Below are positions 7,961-14,041 of a stretch of DNA of 33,125 nt, piece by piece. Positions within the stretch are counted from its first letter, which is position 1. Every line of letters begins with the position of its first letter. The notes beneath the pieces are model-generated. The model had not been told where the DNA came from. It was given only the letters and a program-made list of their open reading frames with translations, and searched no databases. The stretch is from Gemmatimonadota bacterium (GTDB lineage: Bacteria > Gemmatimonadota > Gemmatimonadetes > Gemmatimonadales > GWC2-71-9): positions 1-33,125 of the forward strand of contig QHTK01000022.1 of NCBI GenBank assembly GCA_003220795.1, written 5' to 3'. The position numbers were made by a program, and so were the translations under genes.

Positions 7961-8265
7961 TCCTCCGGGCTCCGGCGCCAGGGCTCGTCGTCCTCGTCCT
8001 CTTCCGCGGCGTCGCGGGCGCGCCGCTCGGCGTCCTCGACGATGCGGCGGCTCTCGGCGATCTCCGGCGTGTCGTACGTCACTCGCACCTCATAATGGAA
8101 CAGCTCGCTGCGCGCGTTGCCCAGCAGTTTCTGCAATTCGGGCACGCGATCGAGCAGCTGGCCCGTCCCGTCGAGTGCCTGGATGCGCTCGGCCAACGCG
8201 CGCAGCATCGCTACCAGACGCTGGGCCCGCTCCGGCCCGTAGACCTGGTCTTTGTCGTCGCTCAT
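7957..8265 (-). CDS. Hypothetical acidic coiled-coil protein
   Basis: 102-residue soluble protein not recognised as a named family. The ATG at 8265 (MSDDKDQVYGPERA) is preceded by GGAAGGCGG, a good ribosome-binding site. The middle (about 15-50) is helical, with regular leucines (RLVAMLRALAERIQAL...LLDRVPELQKLL). Residues 55-70 contain ELFHYEVRVTYDTPE, and the C-terminus is a charged helix rich in Glu, Asp and Arg. The stop overlaps the DsbA-like start (GTGA), so it is the first gene of the thiol-oxidase/kup unit. No signal peptide or membrane segment is seen. Its role is unknown. Confidence 0.72.
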   Translation of the reverse strand: MSDDKDQVYGPERAQRLVAMLRALAERIQALDGTGQLLDRVPELQKLLGNARSELFHYEVRVTYDTPEIAESRRIVEDAERRARDAAEEDEDDEPWRRSPEE

Positions 8266-8337
8266 GCGTCCGCCTTCCGACTGTGCGACCCATCGCCTCA
8301 CGTACCCCGCTGTCGCTCCCGCCCCATCCACCGTCTG

Positions 8338-8366
8338 ATTATACCACCCTCCGCGGCCGGCCGCGG
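8338..8366 (-). promoter_or_regulatory. Extended -10 promoter plus adjacent 16-bp palindrome
   Basis: On the minus strand TGGTATAAT (consensus TATAAT at 8338-8343 with the TGn extension) lies about 70 bases upstream of the ATG at 8265. Directly upstream sits a perfect 16-bp palindrome (8351-8366, CCGCGGCCGGCCGCGG) where a -35 element would be, so it could be an activator or repressor site. Promoter and palindrome are seen in the sequence; function is inferred. Confidence 0.5.
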
Positions 8367-8371
8367 GGCCT

Positions 8372-8400
8372 TTGCACGGCCCGCCTGCGCCTATTACATT
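8372..8400 (+). promoter_or_regulatory. Candidate promoter for the 8457 gene
   Basis: TTGCAC (8372-8377), a 17-base spacer, then TACATT (8395-8400). The match to consensus is moderate at the -10 and weak at the -35. It lies just beyond the palindrome shared with the divergent promoter and would give a leader of about 50 bases. Confidence 0.3.
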
Positions 8401-8456
8401 GCTGCGCCGTCGATCCGCGCCCCCACGTCTCAGCCCCAGAGAGGAGTTGCCCCTGC

Positions 8457-8726
8457 ATGGCCAAAAAACGTTCGGAACCCCGCAAGCTGTCGACCCCCTC
8501 CCCTTTTGAGCAGGCCCGCGACGAGTTGTTCTCCCACATCCTCCGCTGTGGCGTCCTGGAAGCGACCCCCGAGCATCAGAAGGAATGGTTCGACGACACG
8601 ATGCTGTATCTGGCCGACCGGTACGCCGAGCTGGACGAGCCGCGGCTCACGGAGCTGCGCCTTTTGGGCGAGCGCTACTGCCGGCCCGTGGTGGGACGGA
8701 GCGCGACGGTCGGCGCCAACGCCTGA
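8457..8726 (+). CDS. Small conserved-looking hypothetical protein
   Basis: 89 residues, ATG at 8457 with GAGGAG 11 bases upstream. The N-terminus is basic (MAKKRSEPRKLS); the rest is predicted helical and contains FEQARDELFSHILRCGVLE, then EWFDDTMLYLADRYAEL and LTELRLLGERYCRPVV. The two cysteines are spaced too far apart for an evident metal site. No signal peptide. It stands alone, with divergent and convergent neighbours, so context gives no clue. The clean start, coding-like codon use and absence of a competing frame support a real gene. I do not recognise a family. Confidence 0.7.
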   Translation: MAKKRSEPRKLSTPSPFEQARDELFSHILRCGVLEATPEHQKEWFDDTMLYLADRYAELDEPRLTELRLLGERYCRPVVGRSATVGANA

Positions 8727-8775
8727 GCGTCACACTGCGCGACGATCAGGGCGCTCGGGAAACGGGCGCCCTGTT

Positions 8776-9231
8776 TCATTGCCCCGAGGACCGCAGCCGC
8801 CGCCAGCGGCGCCCCGCGGCGAGTCGGACCCCACCGGCGAAGCCGAGCTCGGCGTACCAGCCAGCCGCGCGGGCCGGCGCGGATTCGAGGCCCACCACAG
8901 CCGTCAGGTAGCCCGCGCCGCGCTCCGAGGTGGCGCCCGCGAACGCGATGCCGAACCCGCCGTACAGGCTCGGCCCCGTGCGGGCGCCGGGCTCGAGCAG
9001 GAACTGCGCGCTCGCCGCGAGCCGCACGCCCGCCGCCCCGTCGTAGGTTCCGCCCGCCGCAGTCAAGGTGAAGCGCCCCTGCCCACCCGGGCGCCGCGCC
9101 ACGCCGATCTCCCCCCCCGAGAACCAGCGCCGCGCCACCACGACCATCGCACCGGCGCCGACCTCGGTGGCCGTGAGGCGCTGGCCCGGGGCGGGCCGCA
9201 CCCCGGCCGCTCCACCCGCGAGGGCGAGCAC
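8776..9231 (-). CDS. Small outer-membrane beta-barrel-like protein
   Basis: 151 residues starting at a GTG (9231), 13 bases after the OsmC stop. A short hydrophobic start (LALAGGAAGVRPAPGQ) may be a weak signal peptide. The rest alternates polar and hydrophobic residues in Gly/Ala-rich strands (RLTATEVGAGAMVVVARRW, GRFTLTAAGGTYDGAAGVRL, PSLYGGFGIAFAG, AGWYAELGFAGGVRL), typical of small beta-barrels. Several overlapping frames exist here; this one is favoured by its strand pattern and by continuity with the operon upstream. Function is unknown, and the N-terminus could be mis-set. Confidence 0.6.
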   Translation of the reverse strand: MLALAGGAAGVRPAPGQRLTATEVGAGAMVVVARRWFSGGEIGVARRPGGQGRFTLTAAGGTYDGAAGVRLAASAQFLLEPGARTGPSLYGGFGIAFAGATSERGAGYLTAVVGLESAPARAAGWYAELGFAGGVRLAAGRRWRRLRSSGQ

Positions 9232-9244
9232 GCACGCGACCGTG

Positions 9245-9655
9245 CTATCGAAGCGCGACGTCGTAGGTGACGCGGATATCGGGCGCGAGCGAGGCCACCA
9301 CCGAGCAGTATTTCTCGAGCGAGAGCTCGATCGCCCGACGCGCTTTCGCCTCGTCCGCGCCGTCCCCTCGGACGGCGAACCGGAAGTGCAACGCGATGTA
9401 GCGTCGCGGCTCCATCTCGCGGCGCGTGCCAGCGACCGCGATCTCGAGTGAGCGCAGCGTCACGCGCTGCTTCTCGAGGATCACCACGACGTCCGACGCC
9501 GTGCAGGCGGCGGCGGCGACGAGTAACAGCTCCACGGGCGACGTGGCCGTGGCGCCGTTTCCATCCACCTGAATCGCCGGTCGGCCCGGCGCGCCGCCCT
9601 CGAACTCGAGCCCCTCCCGCCACCGCACGAGGACCTCACGCACGTTTCCCGCCAC
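9245..9655 (-). CDS. OsmC/Ohr family protein
   Basis: 136-residue member of the OsmC family, peroxidases that reduce organic hydroperoxides through a cysteine pair. Visible features are the core VDGNGATATSPVELLLVAAAACTASDVV with the first cysteine (Cys51) at the start of the central helix, and EKYCSVV with the second (Cys117). The sequence is closer to the YhfA/general OsmC branch than to Ohr. I chose the GTG at 9655, with GGGGG about eight bases upstream and two bases after the previous stop. Neighbours are membrane proteins, so an envelope-stress role is plausible but not shown. Confidence 0.86.
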   Translation of the reverse strand: MAGNVREVLVRWREGLEFEGGAPGRPAIQVDGNGATATSPVELLLVAAAACTASDVVVILEKQRVTLRSLEIAVAGTRREMEPRRYIALHFRFAVRGDGADEAKARRAIELSLEKYCSVVASLAPDIRVTYDVALR

Positions 9656-9657
9656 CG

Positions 9658-10182
9658 TCAGTTCCCCCGCCGCGTCGTGAGACCCACGTAAATCCGGTTG
9701 CGCCGAAACAGGTCCATTGCGTGGTACTCGAGCAGCCAGTTGAACGTCGAGCGGTAGTGCAGCTCCACGCCGACCAGCACGTTCACCCACACCCCCGGAC
9801 AGTCCGGGTCGACCGCACAGCCCTCGTGCCCCGCCAGGCTGAACCCGCCGCCCAGGTACGGCGTCGCGACTTGCTCGTCGCCGGTGAAGCGGAAGGCCAC
9901 CTCGACGCTTCCCGCGTAGGTGTTCGCGCCCTGGAAGATGCCGAGCTCGGCGGAGGGACGAAGGCGTAGGCGCGGGTTGAACAGGTTCCCGGCGTCGAAC
10001 GTGGTCCCGAGGACGAGCTGGCTGCTCCCGACGTCGAGCCCGCCCCGCACGCCGAAACCGAACAACCCGAGCCGCGTCCCAGCGTCGTGGCCGCGCCGCA
10101 CGGGCGGCGGATGGAACTCCTGAGCCGCGAGCGTGGTCGCAAGCGCGAGCGCCGCCAGTGTCGTCCCCATCGTGCGCGTCAC
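9658..10182 (-). CDS. Outer-membrane beta-barrel protein
   Basis: 174 residues with a signal peptide (MGTTLAALALATTLAAQ) followed by beta-strand-like segments: TRLGLFGFGVRGGLDV, QLVLGTTFDAGNLF, LRLRPSAELGIFQGANTYAGSVEVAFRF, TPYLGGGFSLAG, VWVNVLVGVELHY, and the terminal strand RNRIYVGLTTRR. The order resembles small OmpW/OmpA-type barrels. Two cysteines in HEGCAVDPDCPG may form an extracellular loop disulfide. The GTG at 10182 has a strong purine-rich site (AGGGGGG) six bases upstream and overlaps the phosphatidyltransferase stop (GTGA). An internal ATG at 10170 would keep the signal peptide. Ligand unknown. Confidence 0.75.
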   Translation of the reverse strand: MTRTMGTTLAALALATTLAAQEFHPPPVRRGHDAGTRLGLFGFGVRGGLDVGSSQLVLGTTFDAGNLFNPRLRLRPSAELGIFQGANTYAGSVEVAFRFTGDEQVATPYLGGGFSLAGHEGCAVDPDCPGVWVNVLVGVELHYRSTFNWLLEYHAMDLFRRNRIYVGLTTRRGN

Positions 10183-10733
10183 GCCAGTCCCCCCTCTCCC
10201 CCGCCCTCCCTGCCTCCGTTCGAGGGCGCGCGACTGCCCCGCGTGGCCGCGCGCCCGTAGTCCCAAATCGCGTACAGACCGACGGCCGCCGTGGCCCAGG
10301 CGAGCCGCCGCGCGTAGGGCGAGTCGGCGACCACGGCCACGAGCGTGAGCAGCTGCAGCGCCGTCACGGCCTTGCCGCCCGCGCGCGCGGGCAGGGCGAG
10401 CGGGCGCCGCAGCACCCAGCCGCCCAGCGAGCCGAGCACCGCGACGATGTCGCGGGCCAGCACGCCGAGGATTTCCATCGGATGGAGCGCGCCCCGTGCC
10501 GCGACGGTGAGGAACGCGGCGGCCATGAAAACCTTGTCGGCCACGGGGTCGAGCATCGCGCCGGCGCGCGAGGGGCCGAGCCGCCGTGCCAACATGCCGT
10601 CGAAGAAATCCGACGCCGCGGCCGCGCCCACGAGTCCGAGCTGCCACGCCGGGCGGTGGACGAACGGAAACGCGATGCCCAGAGGAACCCGAAGCGCCGT
10701 CAGGAGATCGGCCCACGTCACCCACGGTTTCAC
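10179..10733 (-). CDS. CDP-alcohol phosphatidyltransferase family protein
   Basis: Inner-membrane enzyme of phospholipid synthesis, 184 residues with several hydrophobic helices. The signature is complete: Asp42, Asp45-Gly46, Ala49-Arg50, Gly58, Asp62 and Asp66 (SDFFDG, MLAR, MLDPVADK). Family members transfer a phosphatidyl group from CDP-diacylglycerol to glycerol-3-phosphate, inositol or similar alcohols. Length and the DLLTALRVPLG start resemble PgsA, but the substrate cannot be read from sequence. I chose the GTG at 10733 because GGGAGGGG lies just upstream. It is divergent from the cyclic-nucleotide-binding gene, with only 36 bases between the start codons. Confidence 0.85.
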   Translation of the reverse strand: MKPWVTWADLLTALRVPLGIAFPFVHRPAWQLGLVGAAAASDFFDGMLARRLGPSRAGAMLDPVADKVFMAAAFLTVAARGALHPMEILGVLARDIVAVLGSLGGWVLRRPLALPARAGGKAVTALQLLTLVAVVADSPYARRLAWATAAVGLYAIWDYGRAATRGSRAPSNGGREGGGEGGLA

Positions 10734-10762
10734 TTGCCCCTCCCACACGCGTTTCGTAGCTT
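10734..10762 (+). promoter_or_regulatory. Candidate promoter for the 10770-13934 operon
   Basis: TTGCCC (10734-10739), 17-base spacer, TAGCTT (10757-10762), then seven bases to the GTG at 10770. No ribosome-binding site precedes that GTG, so a leaderless transcript is possible. Matches to consensus are moderate to weak. Confidence 0.35.
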
Positions 10763-10769
10763 CGACGCC

Positions 10770-11228
10770 GTGGATCTCAAGCTGCTGAAACAAGCGGCGA
10801 TCTTCCAGGACCTGGACGACGGGGAGCTCGCTCGCGTCGCCGAGGTGTGCCGGGAGCAAAAATTCGCCGTCGGGCAGCACGTCTTCAAGGAAGGCGAGCC
10901 CGGCAACCGTCTGTTCATCATCTCGGAAGGCGAGGTCCGGATCTCGCGCACCATCCCGGGGTCGGGCGAGGAGGCGCTGGCCGTCCTCAAGCCCGGGGCC
11001 AGCTTCGGTGAAATGGCGATCTTCGACCGCTCCGAGCGCTCCACCGACGCCATCGCGAACACCTCCTGTACCCTGCTCACGATCTCCCGGTCCGACTTCG
11101 AGCTGCTGCTCGACTTCAACCGCGACATCGCGTACAAGGTCCTCTGGTCAGTGGTGCGGCTGCTCTCCGCGCGGCTGCGAGTCACGAACGACAACCTCCG
11201 GTCGTTCCTCGCCATGTCCATGTTCTAG
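10770..11228 (+). CDS. Cyclic nucleotide-binding domain protein (no DNA-binding domain)
   Basis: 152 residues covering a single Crp-type cNMP-binding domain: LKQAAIFQDLDDGELARVAEVC, VGQHVFKEGEPGNRLFIISEGEVRIS, then the phosphate-binding-cassette region PGASFGEMAIFDRSERS. In cAMP binders this cassette is FGELAL...R(S/T); FGEMAIFD...RS fits a functional pocket. After the barrel comes a helix (RDIAYKVLWSVVRLLSARLRVTNDNLR), but no helix-turn-helix, so it is not a transcription factor by itself. The GTG at 10770 is the only good start. Its stop abuts the next gene's GTG with no gap, so it heads a five-gene unit. Confidence 0.85.
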   Translation: MDLKLLKQAAIFQDLDDGELARVAEVCREQKFAVGQHVFKEGEPGNRLFIISEGEVRISRTIPGSGEEALAVLKPGASFGEMAIFDRSERSTDAIANTSCTLLTISRSDFELLLDFNRDIAYKVLWSVVRLLSARLRVTNDNLRSFLAMSMF

Positions 11229-12023
11229 GTGACGACGGCCGTCATCCCGTGCGGCGGGCGCGGGACCCGGATCGCCCCGCTCGCCGGTGCCACCCCCAAA
11301 GAGTTGCTCCCGGTCGCCGGCAAGCCGCTGCTGCAATGGACGCTGGAGGAGGCGGCGGCCGCCGGGATCGAGCGGGCGGTCGTCGTCACGAGCCCCACCA
11401 AGCCCGCGATCGCCGAGTTCCTCGCCGCCCGACCACTTGACCGCCTGACCACCGCGGTGGTCGTGCAGCCCGAGCCACGCGGGCTGGGCGACGCGATCAC
11501 GTGTGCGCGCGCGGTCGTCGGGACAGACCATGTCGCCGTGATGTTGCCCGACAACTTGTTCCGCGCGAGCTACCCCATGCGGCCCGTGCTCGACGCCCAC
11601 CGGCGCACCGGGCGCCCGGTGGTGCTCCTCGCGGAGATCCATGCGCGCGACGCGGCGACGAAAGGTCCCACCGGCCCGGCACGGTGTCGCCTCCGGAGCG
11701 ATGGGCTGTATGACGTGCTCGCCGTGGCGTCGAAACGCCCCGGCGCCGAGCGCTTTGATCCAGGCAACGGCCCGTCCGCTCTCACCCCCATCGGCCGGAT
11801 GGCGTTCGACGGGTCGGTCTTCGACCTCTTCGACTCCCAGCGGCGCGGGCTCGCACCGGGCGCCGAGCTCGACGACGTCCCCGTGCTCCAGGCACTGGCC
11901 CGTAGCAACCGCCTGGTCGGCGTGGTCCTCGCCGACGACTTCTTCGACGCCGGCATTCCCGAAGGCTACCGTGCCGCCCTGGCCGCGCACGGCGGGGGCG
12001 GTGTAGACTTGAGCCCGCTATGA
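11229..12023 (+). CDS. Nucleotidyltransferase family protein (UTP--glucose-1-phosphate uridylyltransferase-like)
   Basis: 264 residues of the NTP_transferase (GT-A) family. The nucleotide-binding signature GGRGTRIAPLAGATPKELLPVAGKP occupies residues 9-33, close to GalU. LVLPDN-like VAVMLPDNLF near 100 would carry the metal-binding acidic residue. Members make NDP-sugars from sugar-1-phosphates. It is shorter than typical GalU (about 290) and lacks clear conservation in the C-terminal half, so substrate is uncertain; glucose-1-phosphate or another hexose phosphate are candidates. It starts with GTG immediately after the previous stop, and its stop overlaps the lipoprotein ATG. Confidence 0.8.
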   Translation: MTTAVIPCGGRGTRIAPLAGATPKELLPVAGKPLLQWTLEEAAAAGIERAVVVTSPTKPAIAEFLAARPLDRLTTAVVVQPEPRGLGDAITCARAVVGTDHVAVMLPDNLFRASYPMRPVLDAHRRTGRPVVLLAEIHARDAATKGPTGPARCRLRSDGLYDVLAVASKRPGAERFDPGNGPSALTPIGRMAFDGSVFDLFDSQRRGLAPGAELDDVPVLQALARSNRLVGVVLADDFFDAGIPEGYRAALAAHGGGGVDLSPL

Positions 12024-13186
12024 GCCGACTCCCGTTCGCTCCACTGCTGCTGGCCGGCACCGCCCTGGTGGGGGGATGCTTCGATCTGTCGAGCCCCAAC
12101 ACGGGCTCCCTCAGATTGTCGCCGATCCTCGACTCGATGTTCGTGGGAGACACGCTCTCCCCGCGCACCGTGACCTTCTACGACGCCAACGGCACCCCCC
12201 AGAGCCCCGGCGTGGTTAAATGGCACATCACCCTGGACTCGGTGGGCGGGGTCCCCAATCCGGTCGCCACGATCGACAGCGTAACGGGCAAGATCGTGGG
12301 GCGCCGGCGCGGCGCGACGGTCGTATACGCGGAAGCGCAGCACCAGCTCGCGCCGGCTCTCATCACCGTTTCGAGCCGGCTCGACCTGACGCTGCTCCTG
12401 GACACCGTGTTCGTCATGCCGAGCGATACCATCACGCTGCCGCTTGCCATCGTGCAGCAGCCGGGGAGCCCGCCGTACACGTACTGGTTCAGCCCAACCC
12501 CCGACTCGGCGCGCTACACCATCGACACCGCCACCGGGCTCGTCACGGCGTTCCAGCCGGGCGTGGCGCTCGCGTACATCGCGCACGCGGCAACCAGCCA
12601 GGATACGGTCGCCGACACGGGCGCCGTGGTCGTGATGACGCTCAGCAGCACCTCGGCGGGGGGCCGGTTCTTCGCGAGCGTTCTGGGAATCTCCATCCGG
12701 CACACGGGCGGTTCGGCTTCGGCCGTGAACTTCCGTAGGACGACGACCCCCGGCAGGCTGGCGTTCCGGCTGGTAGACTCGATCGGCTCGTCGACCGGTC
12801 CGCTGTTCGAGAGATTGATGATCACGCTGGCGGATTCGGTCGTCGGCGTCGGCAGGTTCGACATCGACACCCTGAGCCCCGACGAGGCGACCCCGGGTGC
12901 CGGGGCGCTCGGAGCGGTCTGCAATCCGCCGCGATCTTGGGGCCTGTGGTCGAGCAGCGCCGGTTCGGGAATCGTGGCGTTCTCGCACAGCCTGTTCAGC
13001 GTCCCCTCCTCGGGAGAAATCTCCGTGACGCAATACCATTTGATTCCGGGCGGATACGTGATCAGCGGCCGGTACACGTTCACGGCCCAGCGCCGGGATC
13101 TCTATACGGACGATCTGGGCCTACTCACGATCCACGGCAGCTTCGTCACGCCGCTCGTCACCTATTCGACGTCGTGCGAGCCGTGA
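12020..13186 (+). CDS. Lipoprotein with bacterial Ig-like (Big) domains
   Basis: 388 residues with a lipoprotein signal peptide: hydrophobic core LLLAGTALVGGC and lipobox VGGC with Cys20. Two Ig-like repeats follow: one around residues 32-110 (FVGDTLSPRTVTFYD ... ATIDSVTGKIVGRRRGATVVYAE) and one around 115-200 (SARYTIDTATGLVTAFQPGVALAYI), both of the Big_2 pattern in which a cell-surface domain ends in a TG-x-V-x(5)-G motif. The C-terminal half (about 215-388) is beta-rich, ends in a pair of distant cysteines (NPP and TSCEP regions) and is not recognised. Likely exposed on the cell surface. The ATG overlaps the upstream stop, and its stop overlaps the SpeD-like GTG. Confidence 0.82.
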   Translation: MSRLPFAPLLLAGTALVGGCFDLSSPNTGSLRLSPILDSMFVGDTLSPRTVTFYDANGTPQSPGVVKWHITLDSVGGVPNPVATIDSVTGKIVGRRRGATVVYAEAQHQLAPALITVSSRLDLTLLLDTVFVMPSDTITLPLAIVQQPGSPPYTYWFSPTPDSARYTIDTATGLVTAFQPGVALAYIAHAATSQDTVADTGAVVVMTLSSTSAGGRFFASVLGISIRHTGGSASAVNFRRTTTPGRLAFRLVDSIGSSTGPLFERLMITLADSVVGVGRFDIDTLSPDEATPGAGALGAVCNPPRSWGLWSSSAGSGIVAFSHSLFSVPSSGEISVTQYHLIPGGYVISGRYTFTAQRRDLYTDDLGLLTIHGSFVTPLVTYSTSCEP

Positions 13187-13548
13187 CGTTCGAGCACGCG
13201 TTCGCGGACCTGGGCGGCGTGCCGGCGAGCCGCCTGACCGATGCCCAGAGTCTCACCGGCCTGCTCCTCGCCGCGGCCAACGCGGCAGGCCTGAACCCCG
13301 CGGCGCCCCCGGTGGTGGCGGCCGGCCCGCGGGGCCTCGCCGCGGCGCTGGTGTGTCACGGCGGACACGTCGCGATGCACGCGCTTCCCGAGGAAGGACT
13401 CTGCTTCGCCGACGTCGCAGGGCCGGGGGCCAAGCACCCACAGCGCGGCCTCGAGATTATCATCAAGCGCCTGGGCGCGCGCGAGGTGCGCAGCGACACG
13501 CGCCGGCGCGGCAGCGTCACCCCGGCGACCAACCCGGAGGCTTCATGA
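13183..13548 (+). CDS. SpeD/AdoMet decarboxylase-like protein lacking the self-processing serine
   Basis: 121 residues aligning by eye over their whole length with the short (class 1B) S-adenosylmethionine decarboxylases such as B. subtilis SpeH. Those self-cleave at the Ser of an E-S-H motif to form a pyruvoyl cofactor and make decarboxylated AdoMet for spermidine. Here the equivalent stretch reads CHGGHVAMHALPEEGLCFADV: Gly60-Gly61-His62 replaces E-S-H, so no pyruvoyl group can form. His66 (the processing/proton-relay His) is kept, but the Cys of the TCG motif is Pro81. The start GTG at 13183 overlaps the lipoprotein stop, and the stop overlaps doxX. It is therefore probably not an active AdoMet decarboxylase. 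Function unknown; homology fairly sure. Confidence 0.75.
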   Translation: MTFEHAFADLGGVPASRLTDAQSLTGLLLAAANAAGLNPAAPPVVAAGPRGLAAALVCHGGHVAMHALPEEGLCFADVAGPGAKHPQRGLEIIIKRLGAREVRSDTRRRGSVTPATNPEAS

Positions 13549-13934
13549 ACCAACTCACCCCGTACGCGGCCTTCTTCATGCGGCTCGCGGTGGGCGGCGT
13601 GTTCCTGCACCACGGCCTGATGAAGTATCACACCGGCATCGCGGGCGTCGCGGGGTTTCTGCACAACGTCGGCGTCCCGTTCGCCACCATCGGCGCCGTG
13701 ATCCTCATCGTGGTCGAGACGATCGGCGCGGTGTGCGTGCTGCTCGGCCTGTTCACGCGGATTTGGGCGGTGTGCATGGCGATCGAGATGGTCGTGGCGA
13801 TCCTGGCCGTACAGGTGCCGCGAGGCGGCAATTTCGAGCTCGAGGGCCTGCTGTTCGCGGGCGCGATCACCCTGTTCGCGCTGGGCGACGGACCGCTTTC
13901 CGTCGCGGTGAAATTGAAACACACGGGAACCTGA
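13545..13934 (+). CDS. DoxX family membrane protein
   Basis: 129-residue inner-membrane protein of the DoxX family with four hydrophobic segments: FFMRLAVGGVFLHHGLMKY, FATIGAVILIVVETIGAVCVLLG, IWAVCMAIEMVVAILAV, and LEGLLFAGAITLFALG. Typical family residues are seen, including the RLAVGGVFLHHG start and the R-x-G-N-F-E-L-E loop before TM4. Members are linked to thiosulfate or sulfur redox, thiol stress or electron transfer to quinones, but most are uncharacterised. The ATG has GGAGG five bases upstream and overlaps the SpeD-like stop. Last gene of its operon, followed directly by a repeat-built hairpin. Confidence 0.86.
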   Translation: MNQLTPYAAFFMRLAVGGVFLHHGLMKYHTGIAGVAGFLHNVGVPFATIGAVILIVVETIGAVCVLLGLFTRIWAVCMAIEMVVAILAVQVPRGGNFELEGLLFAGAITLFALGDGPLSVAVKLKHTGT

Positions 13935-13935
13935 T

Positions 13936-14038
13936 CCGGTAAGAGGCCGGTGAAAGGCCGGTAAAGAGCCGGGGAAGGGGGAAGGGCCCGCCCGACCCTT
14001 CCCCGGCCTCTCACGGGCCTCTTACCGGCCTTTTACCC
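13936..14038. terminator. Bidirectional hairpin built from 11-nt direct repeats
   Basis: Fills the whole gap between convergent doxX and the TPR gene. The left arm is a run of degenerate 11-nt units (GGTAAGAGGCC, GGTGAAAGGCC, GGTAAAGAGCC, then GGGGAAGGGGG). The right arm holds the same units in reverse complement (GGTAAAAGGCC, GGTAAGAGGCC, CGTGAGAGGCC). The closest perfect pairing is the inner block CCGGGGAAGGG with CCCTTCCCCGG. Each strand ends in a T- or A-richer tract, so it can serve as a terminator for both genes. Confidence 0.75.
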
Positions 14039-14041
14039 GCC

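Noticed and set aside
8675..9235. Alternative minus-strand frame of 186 codons
   Set aside because: It overlaps the barrel-like protein at 8776-9231 in another frame and runs into the 8457 gene; composition is shadow-like.
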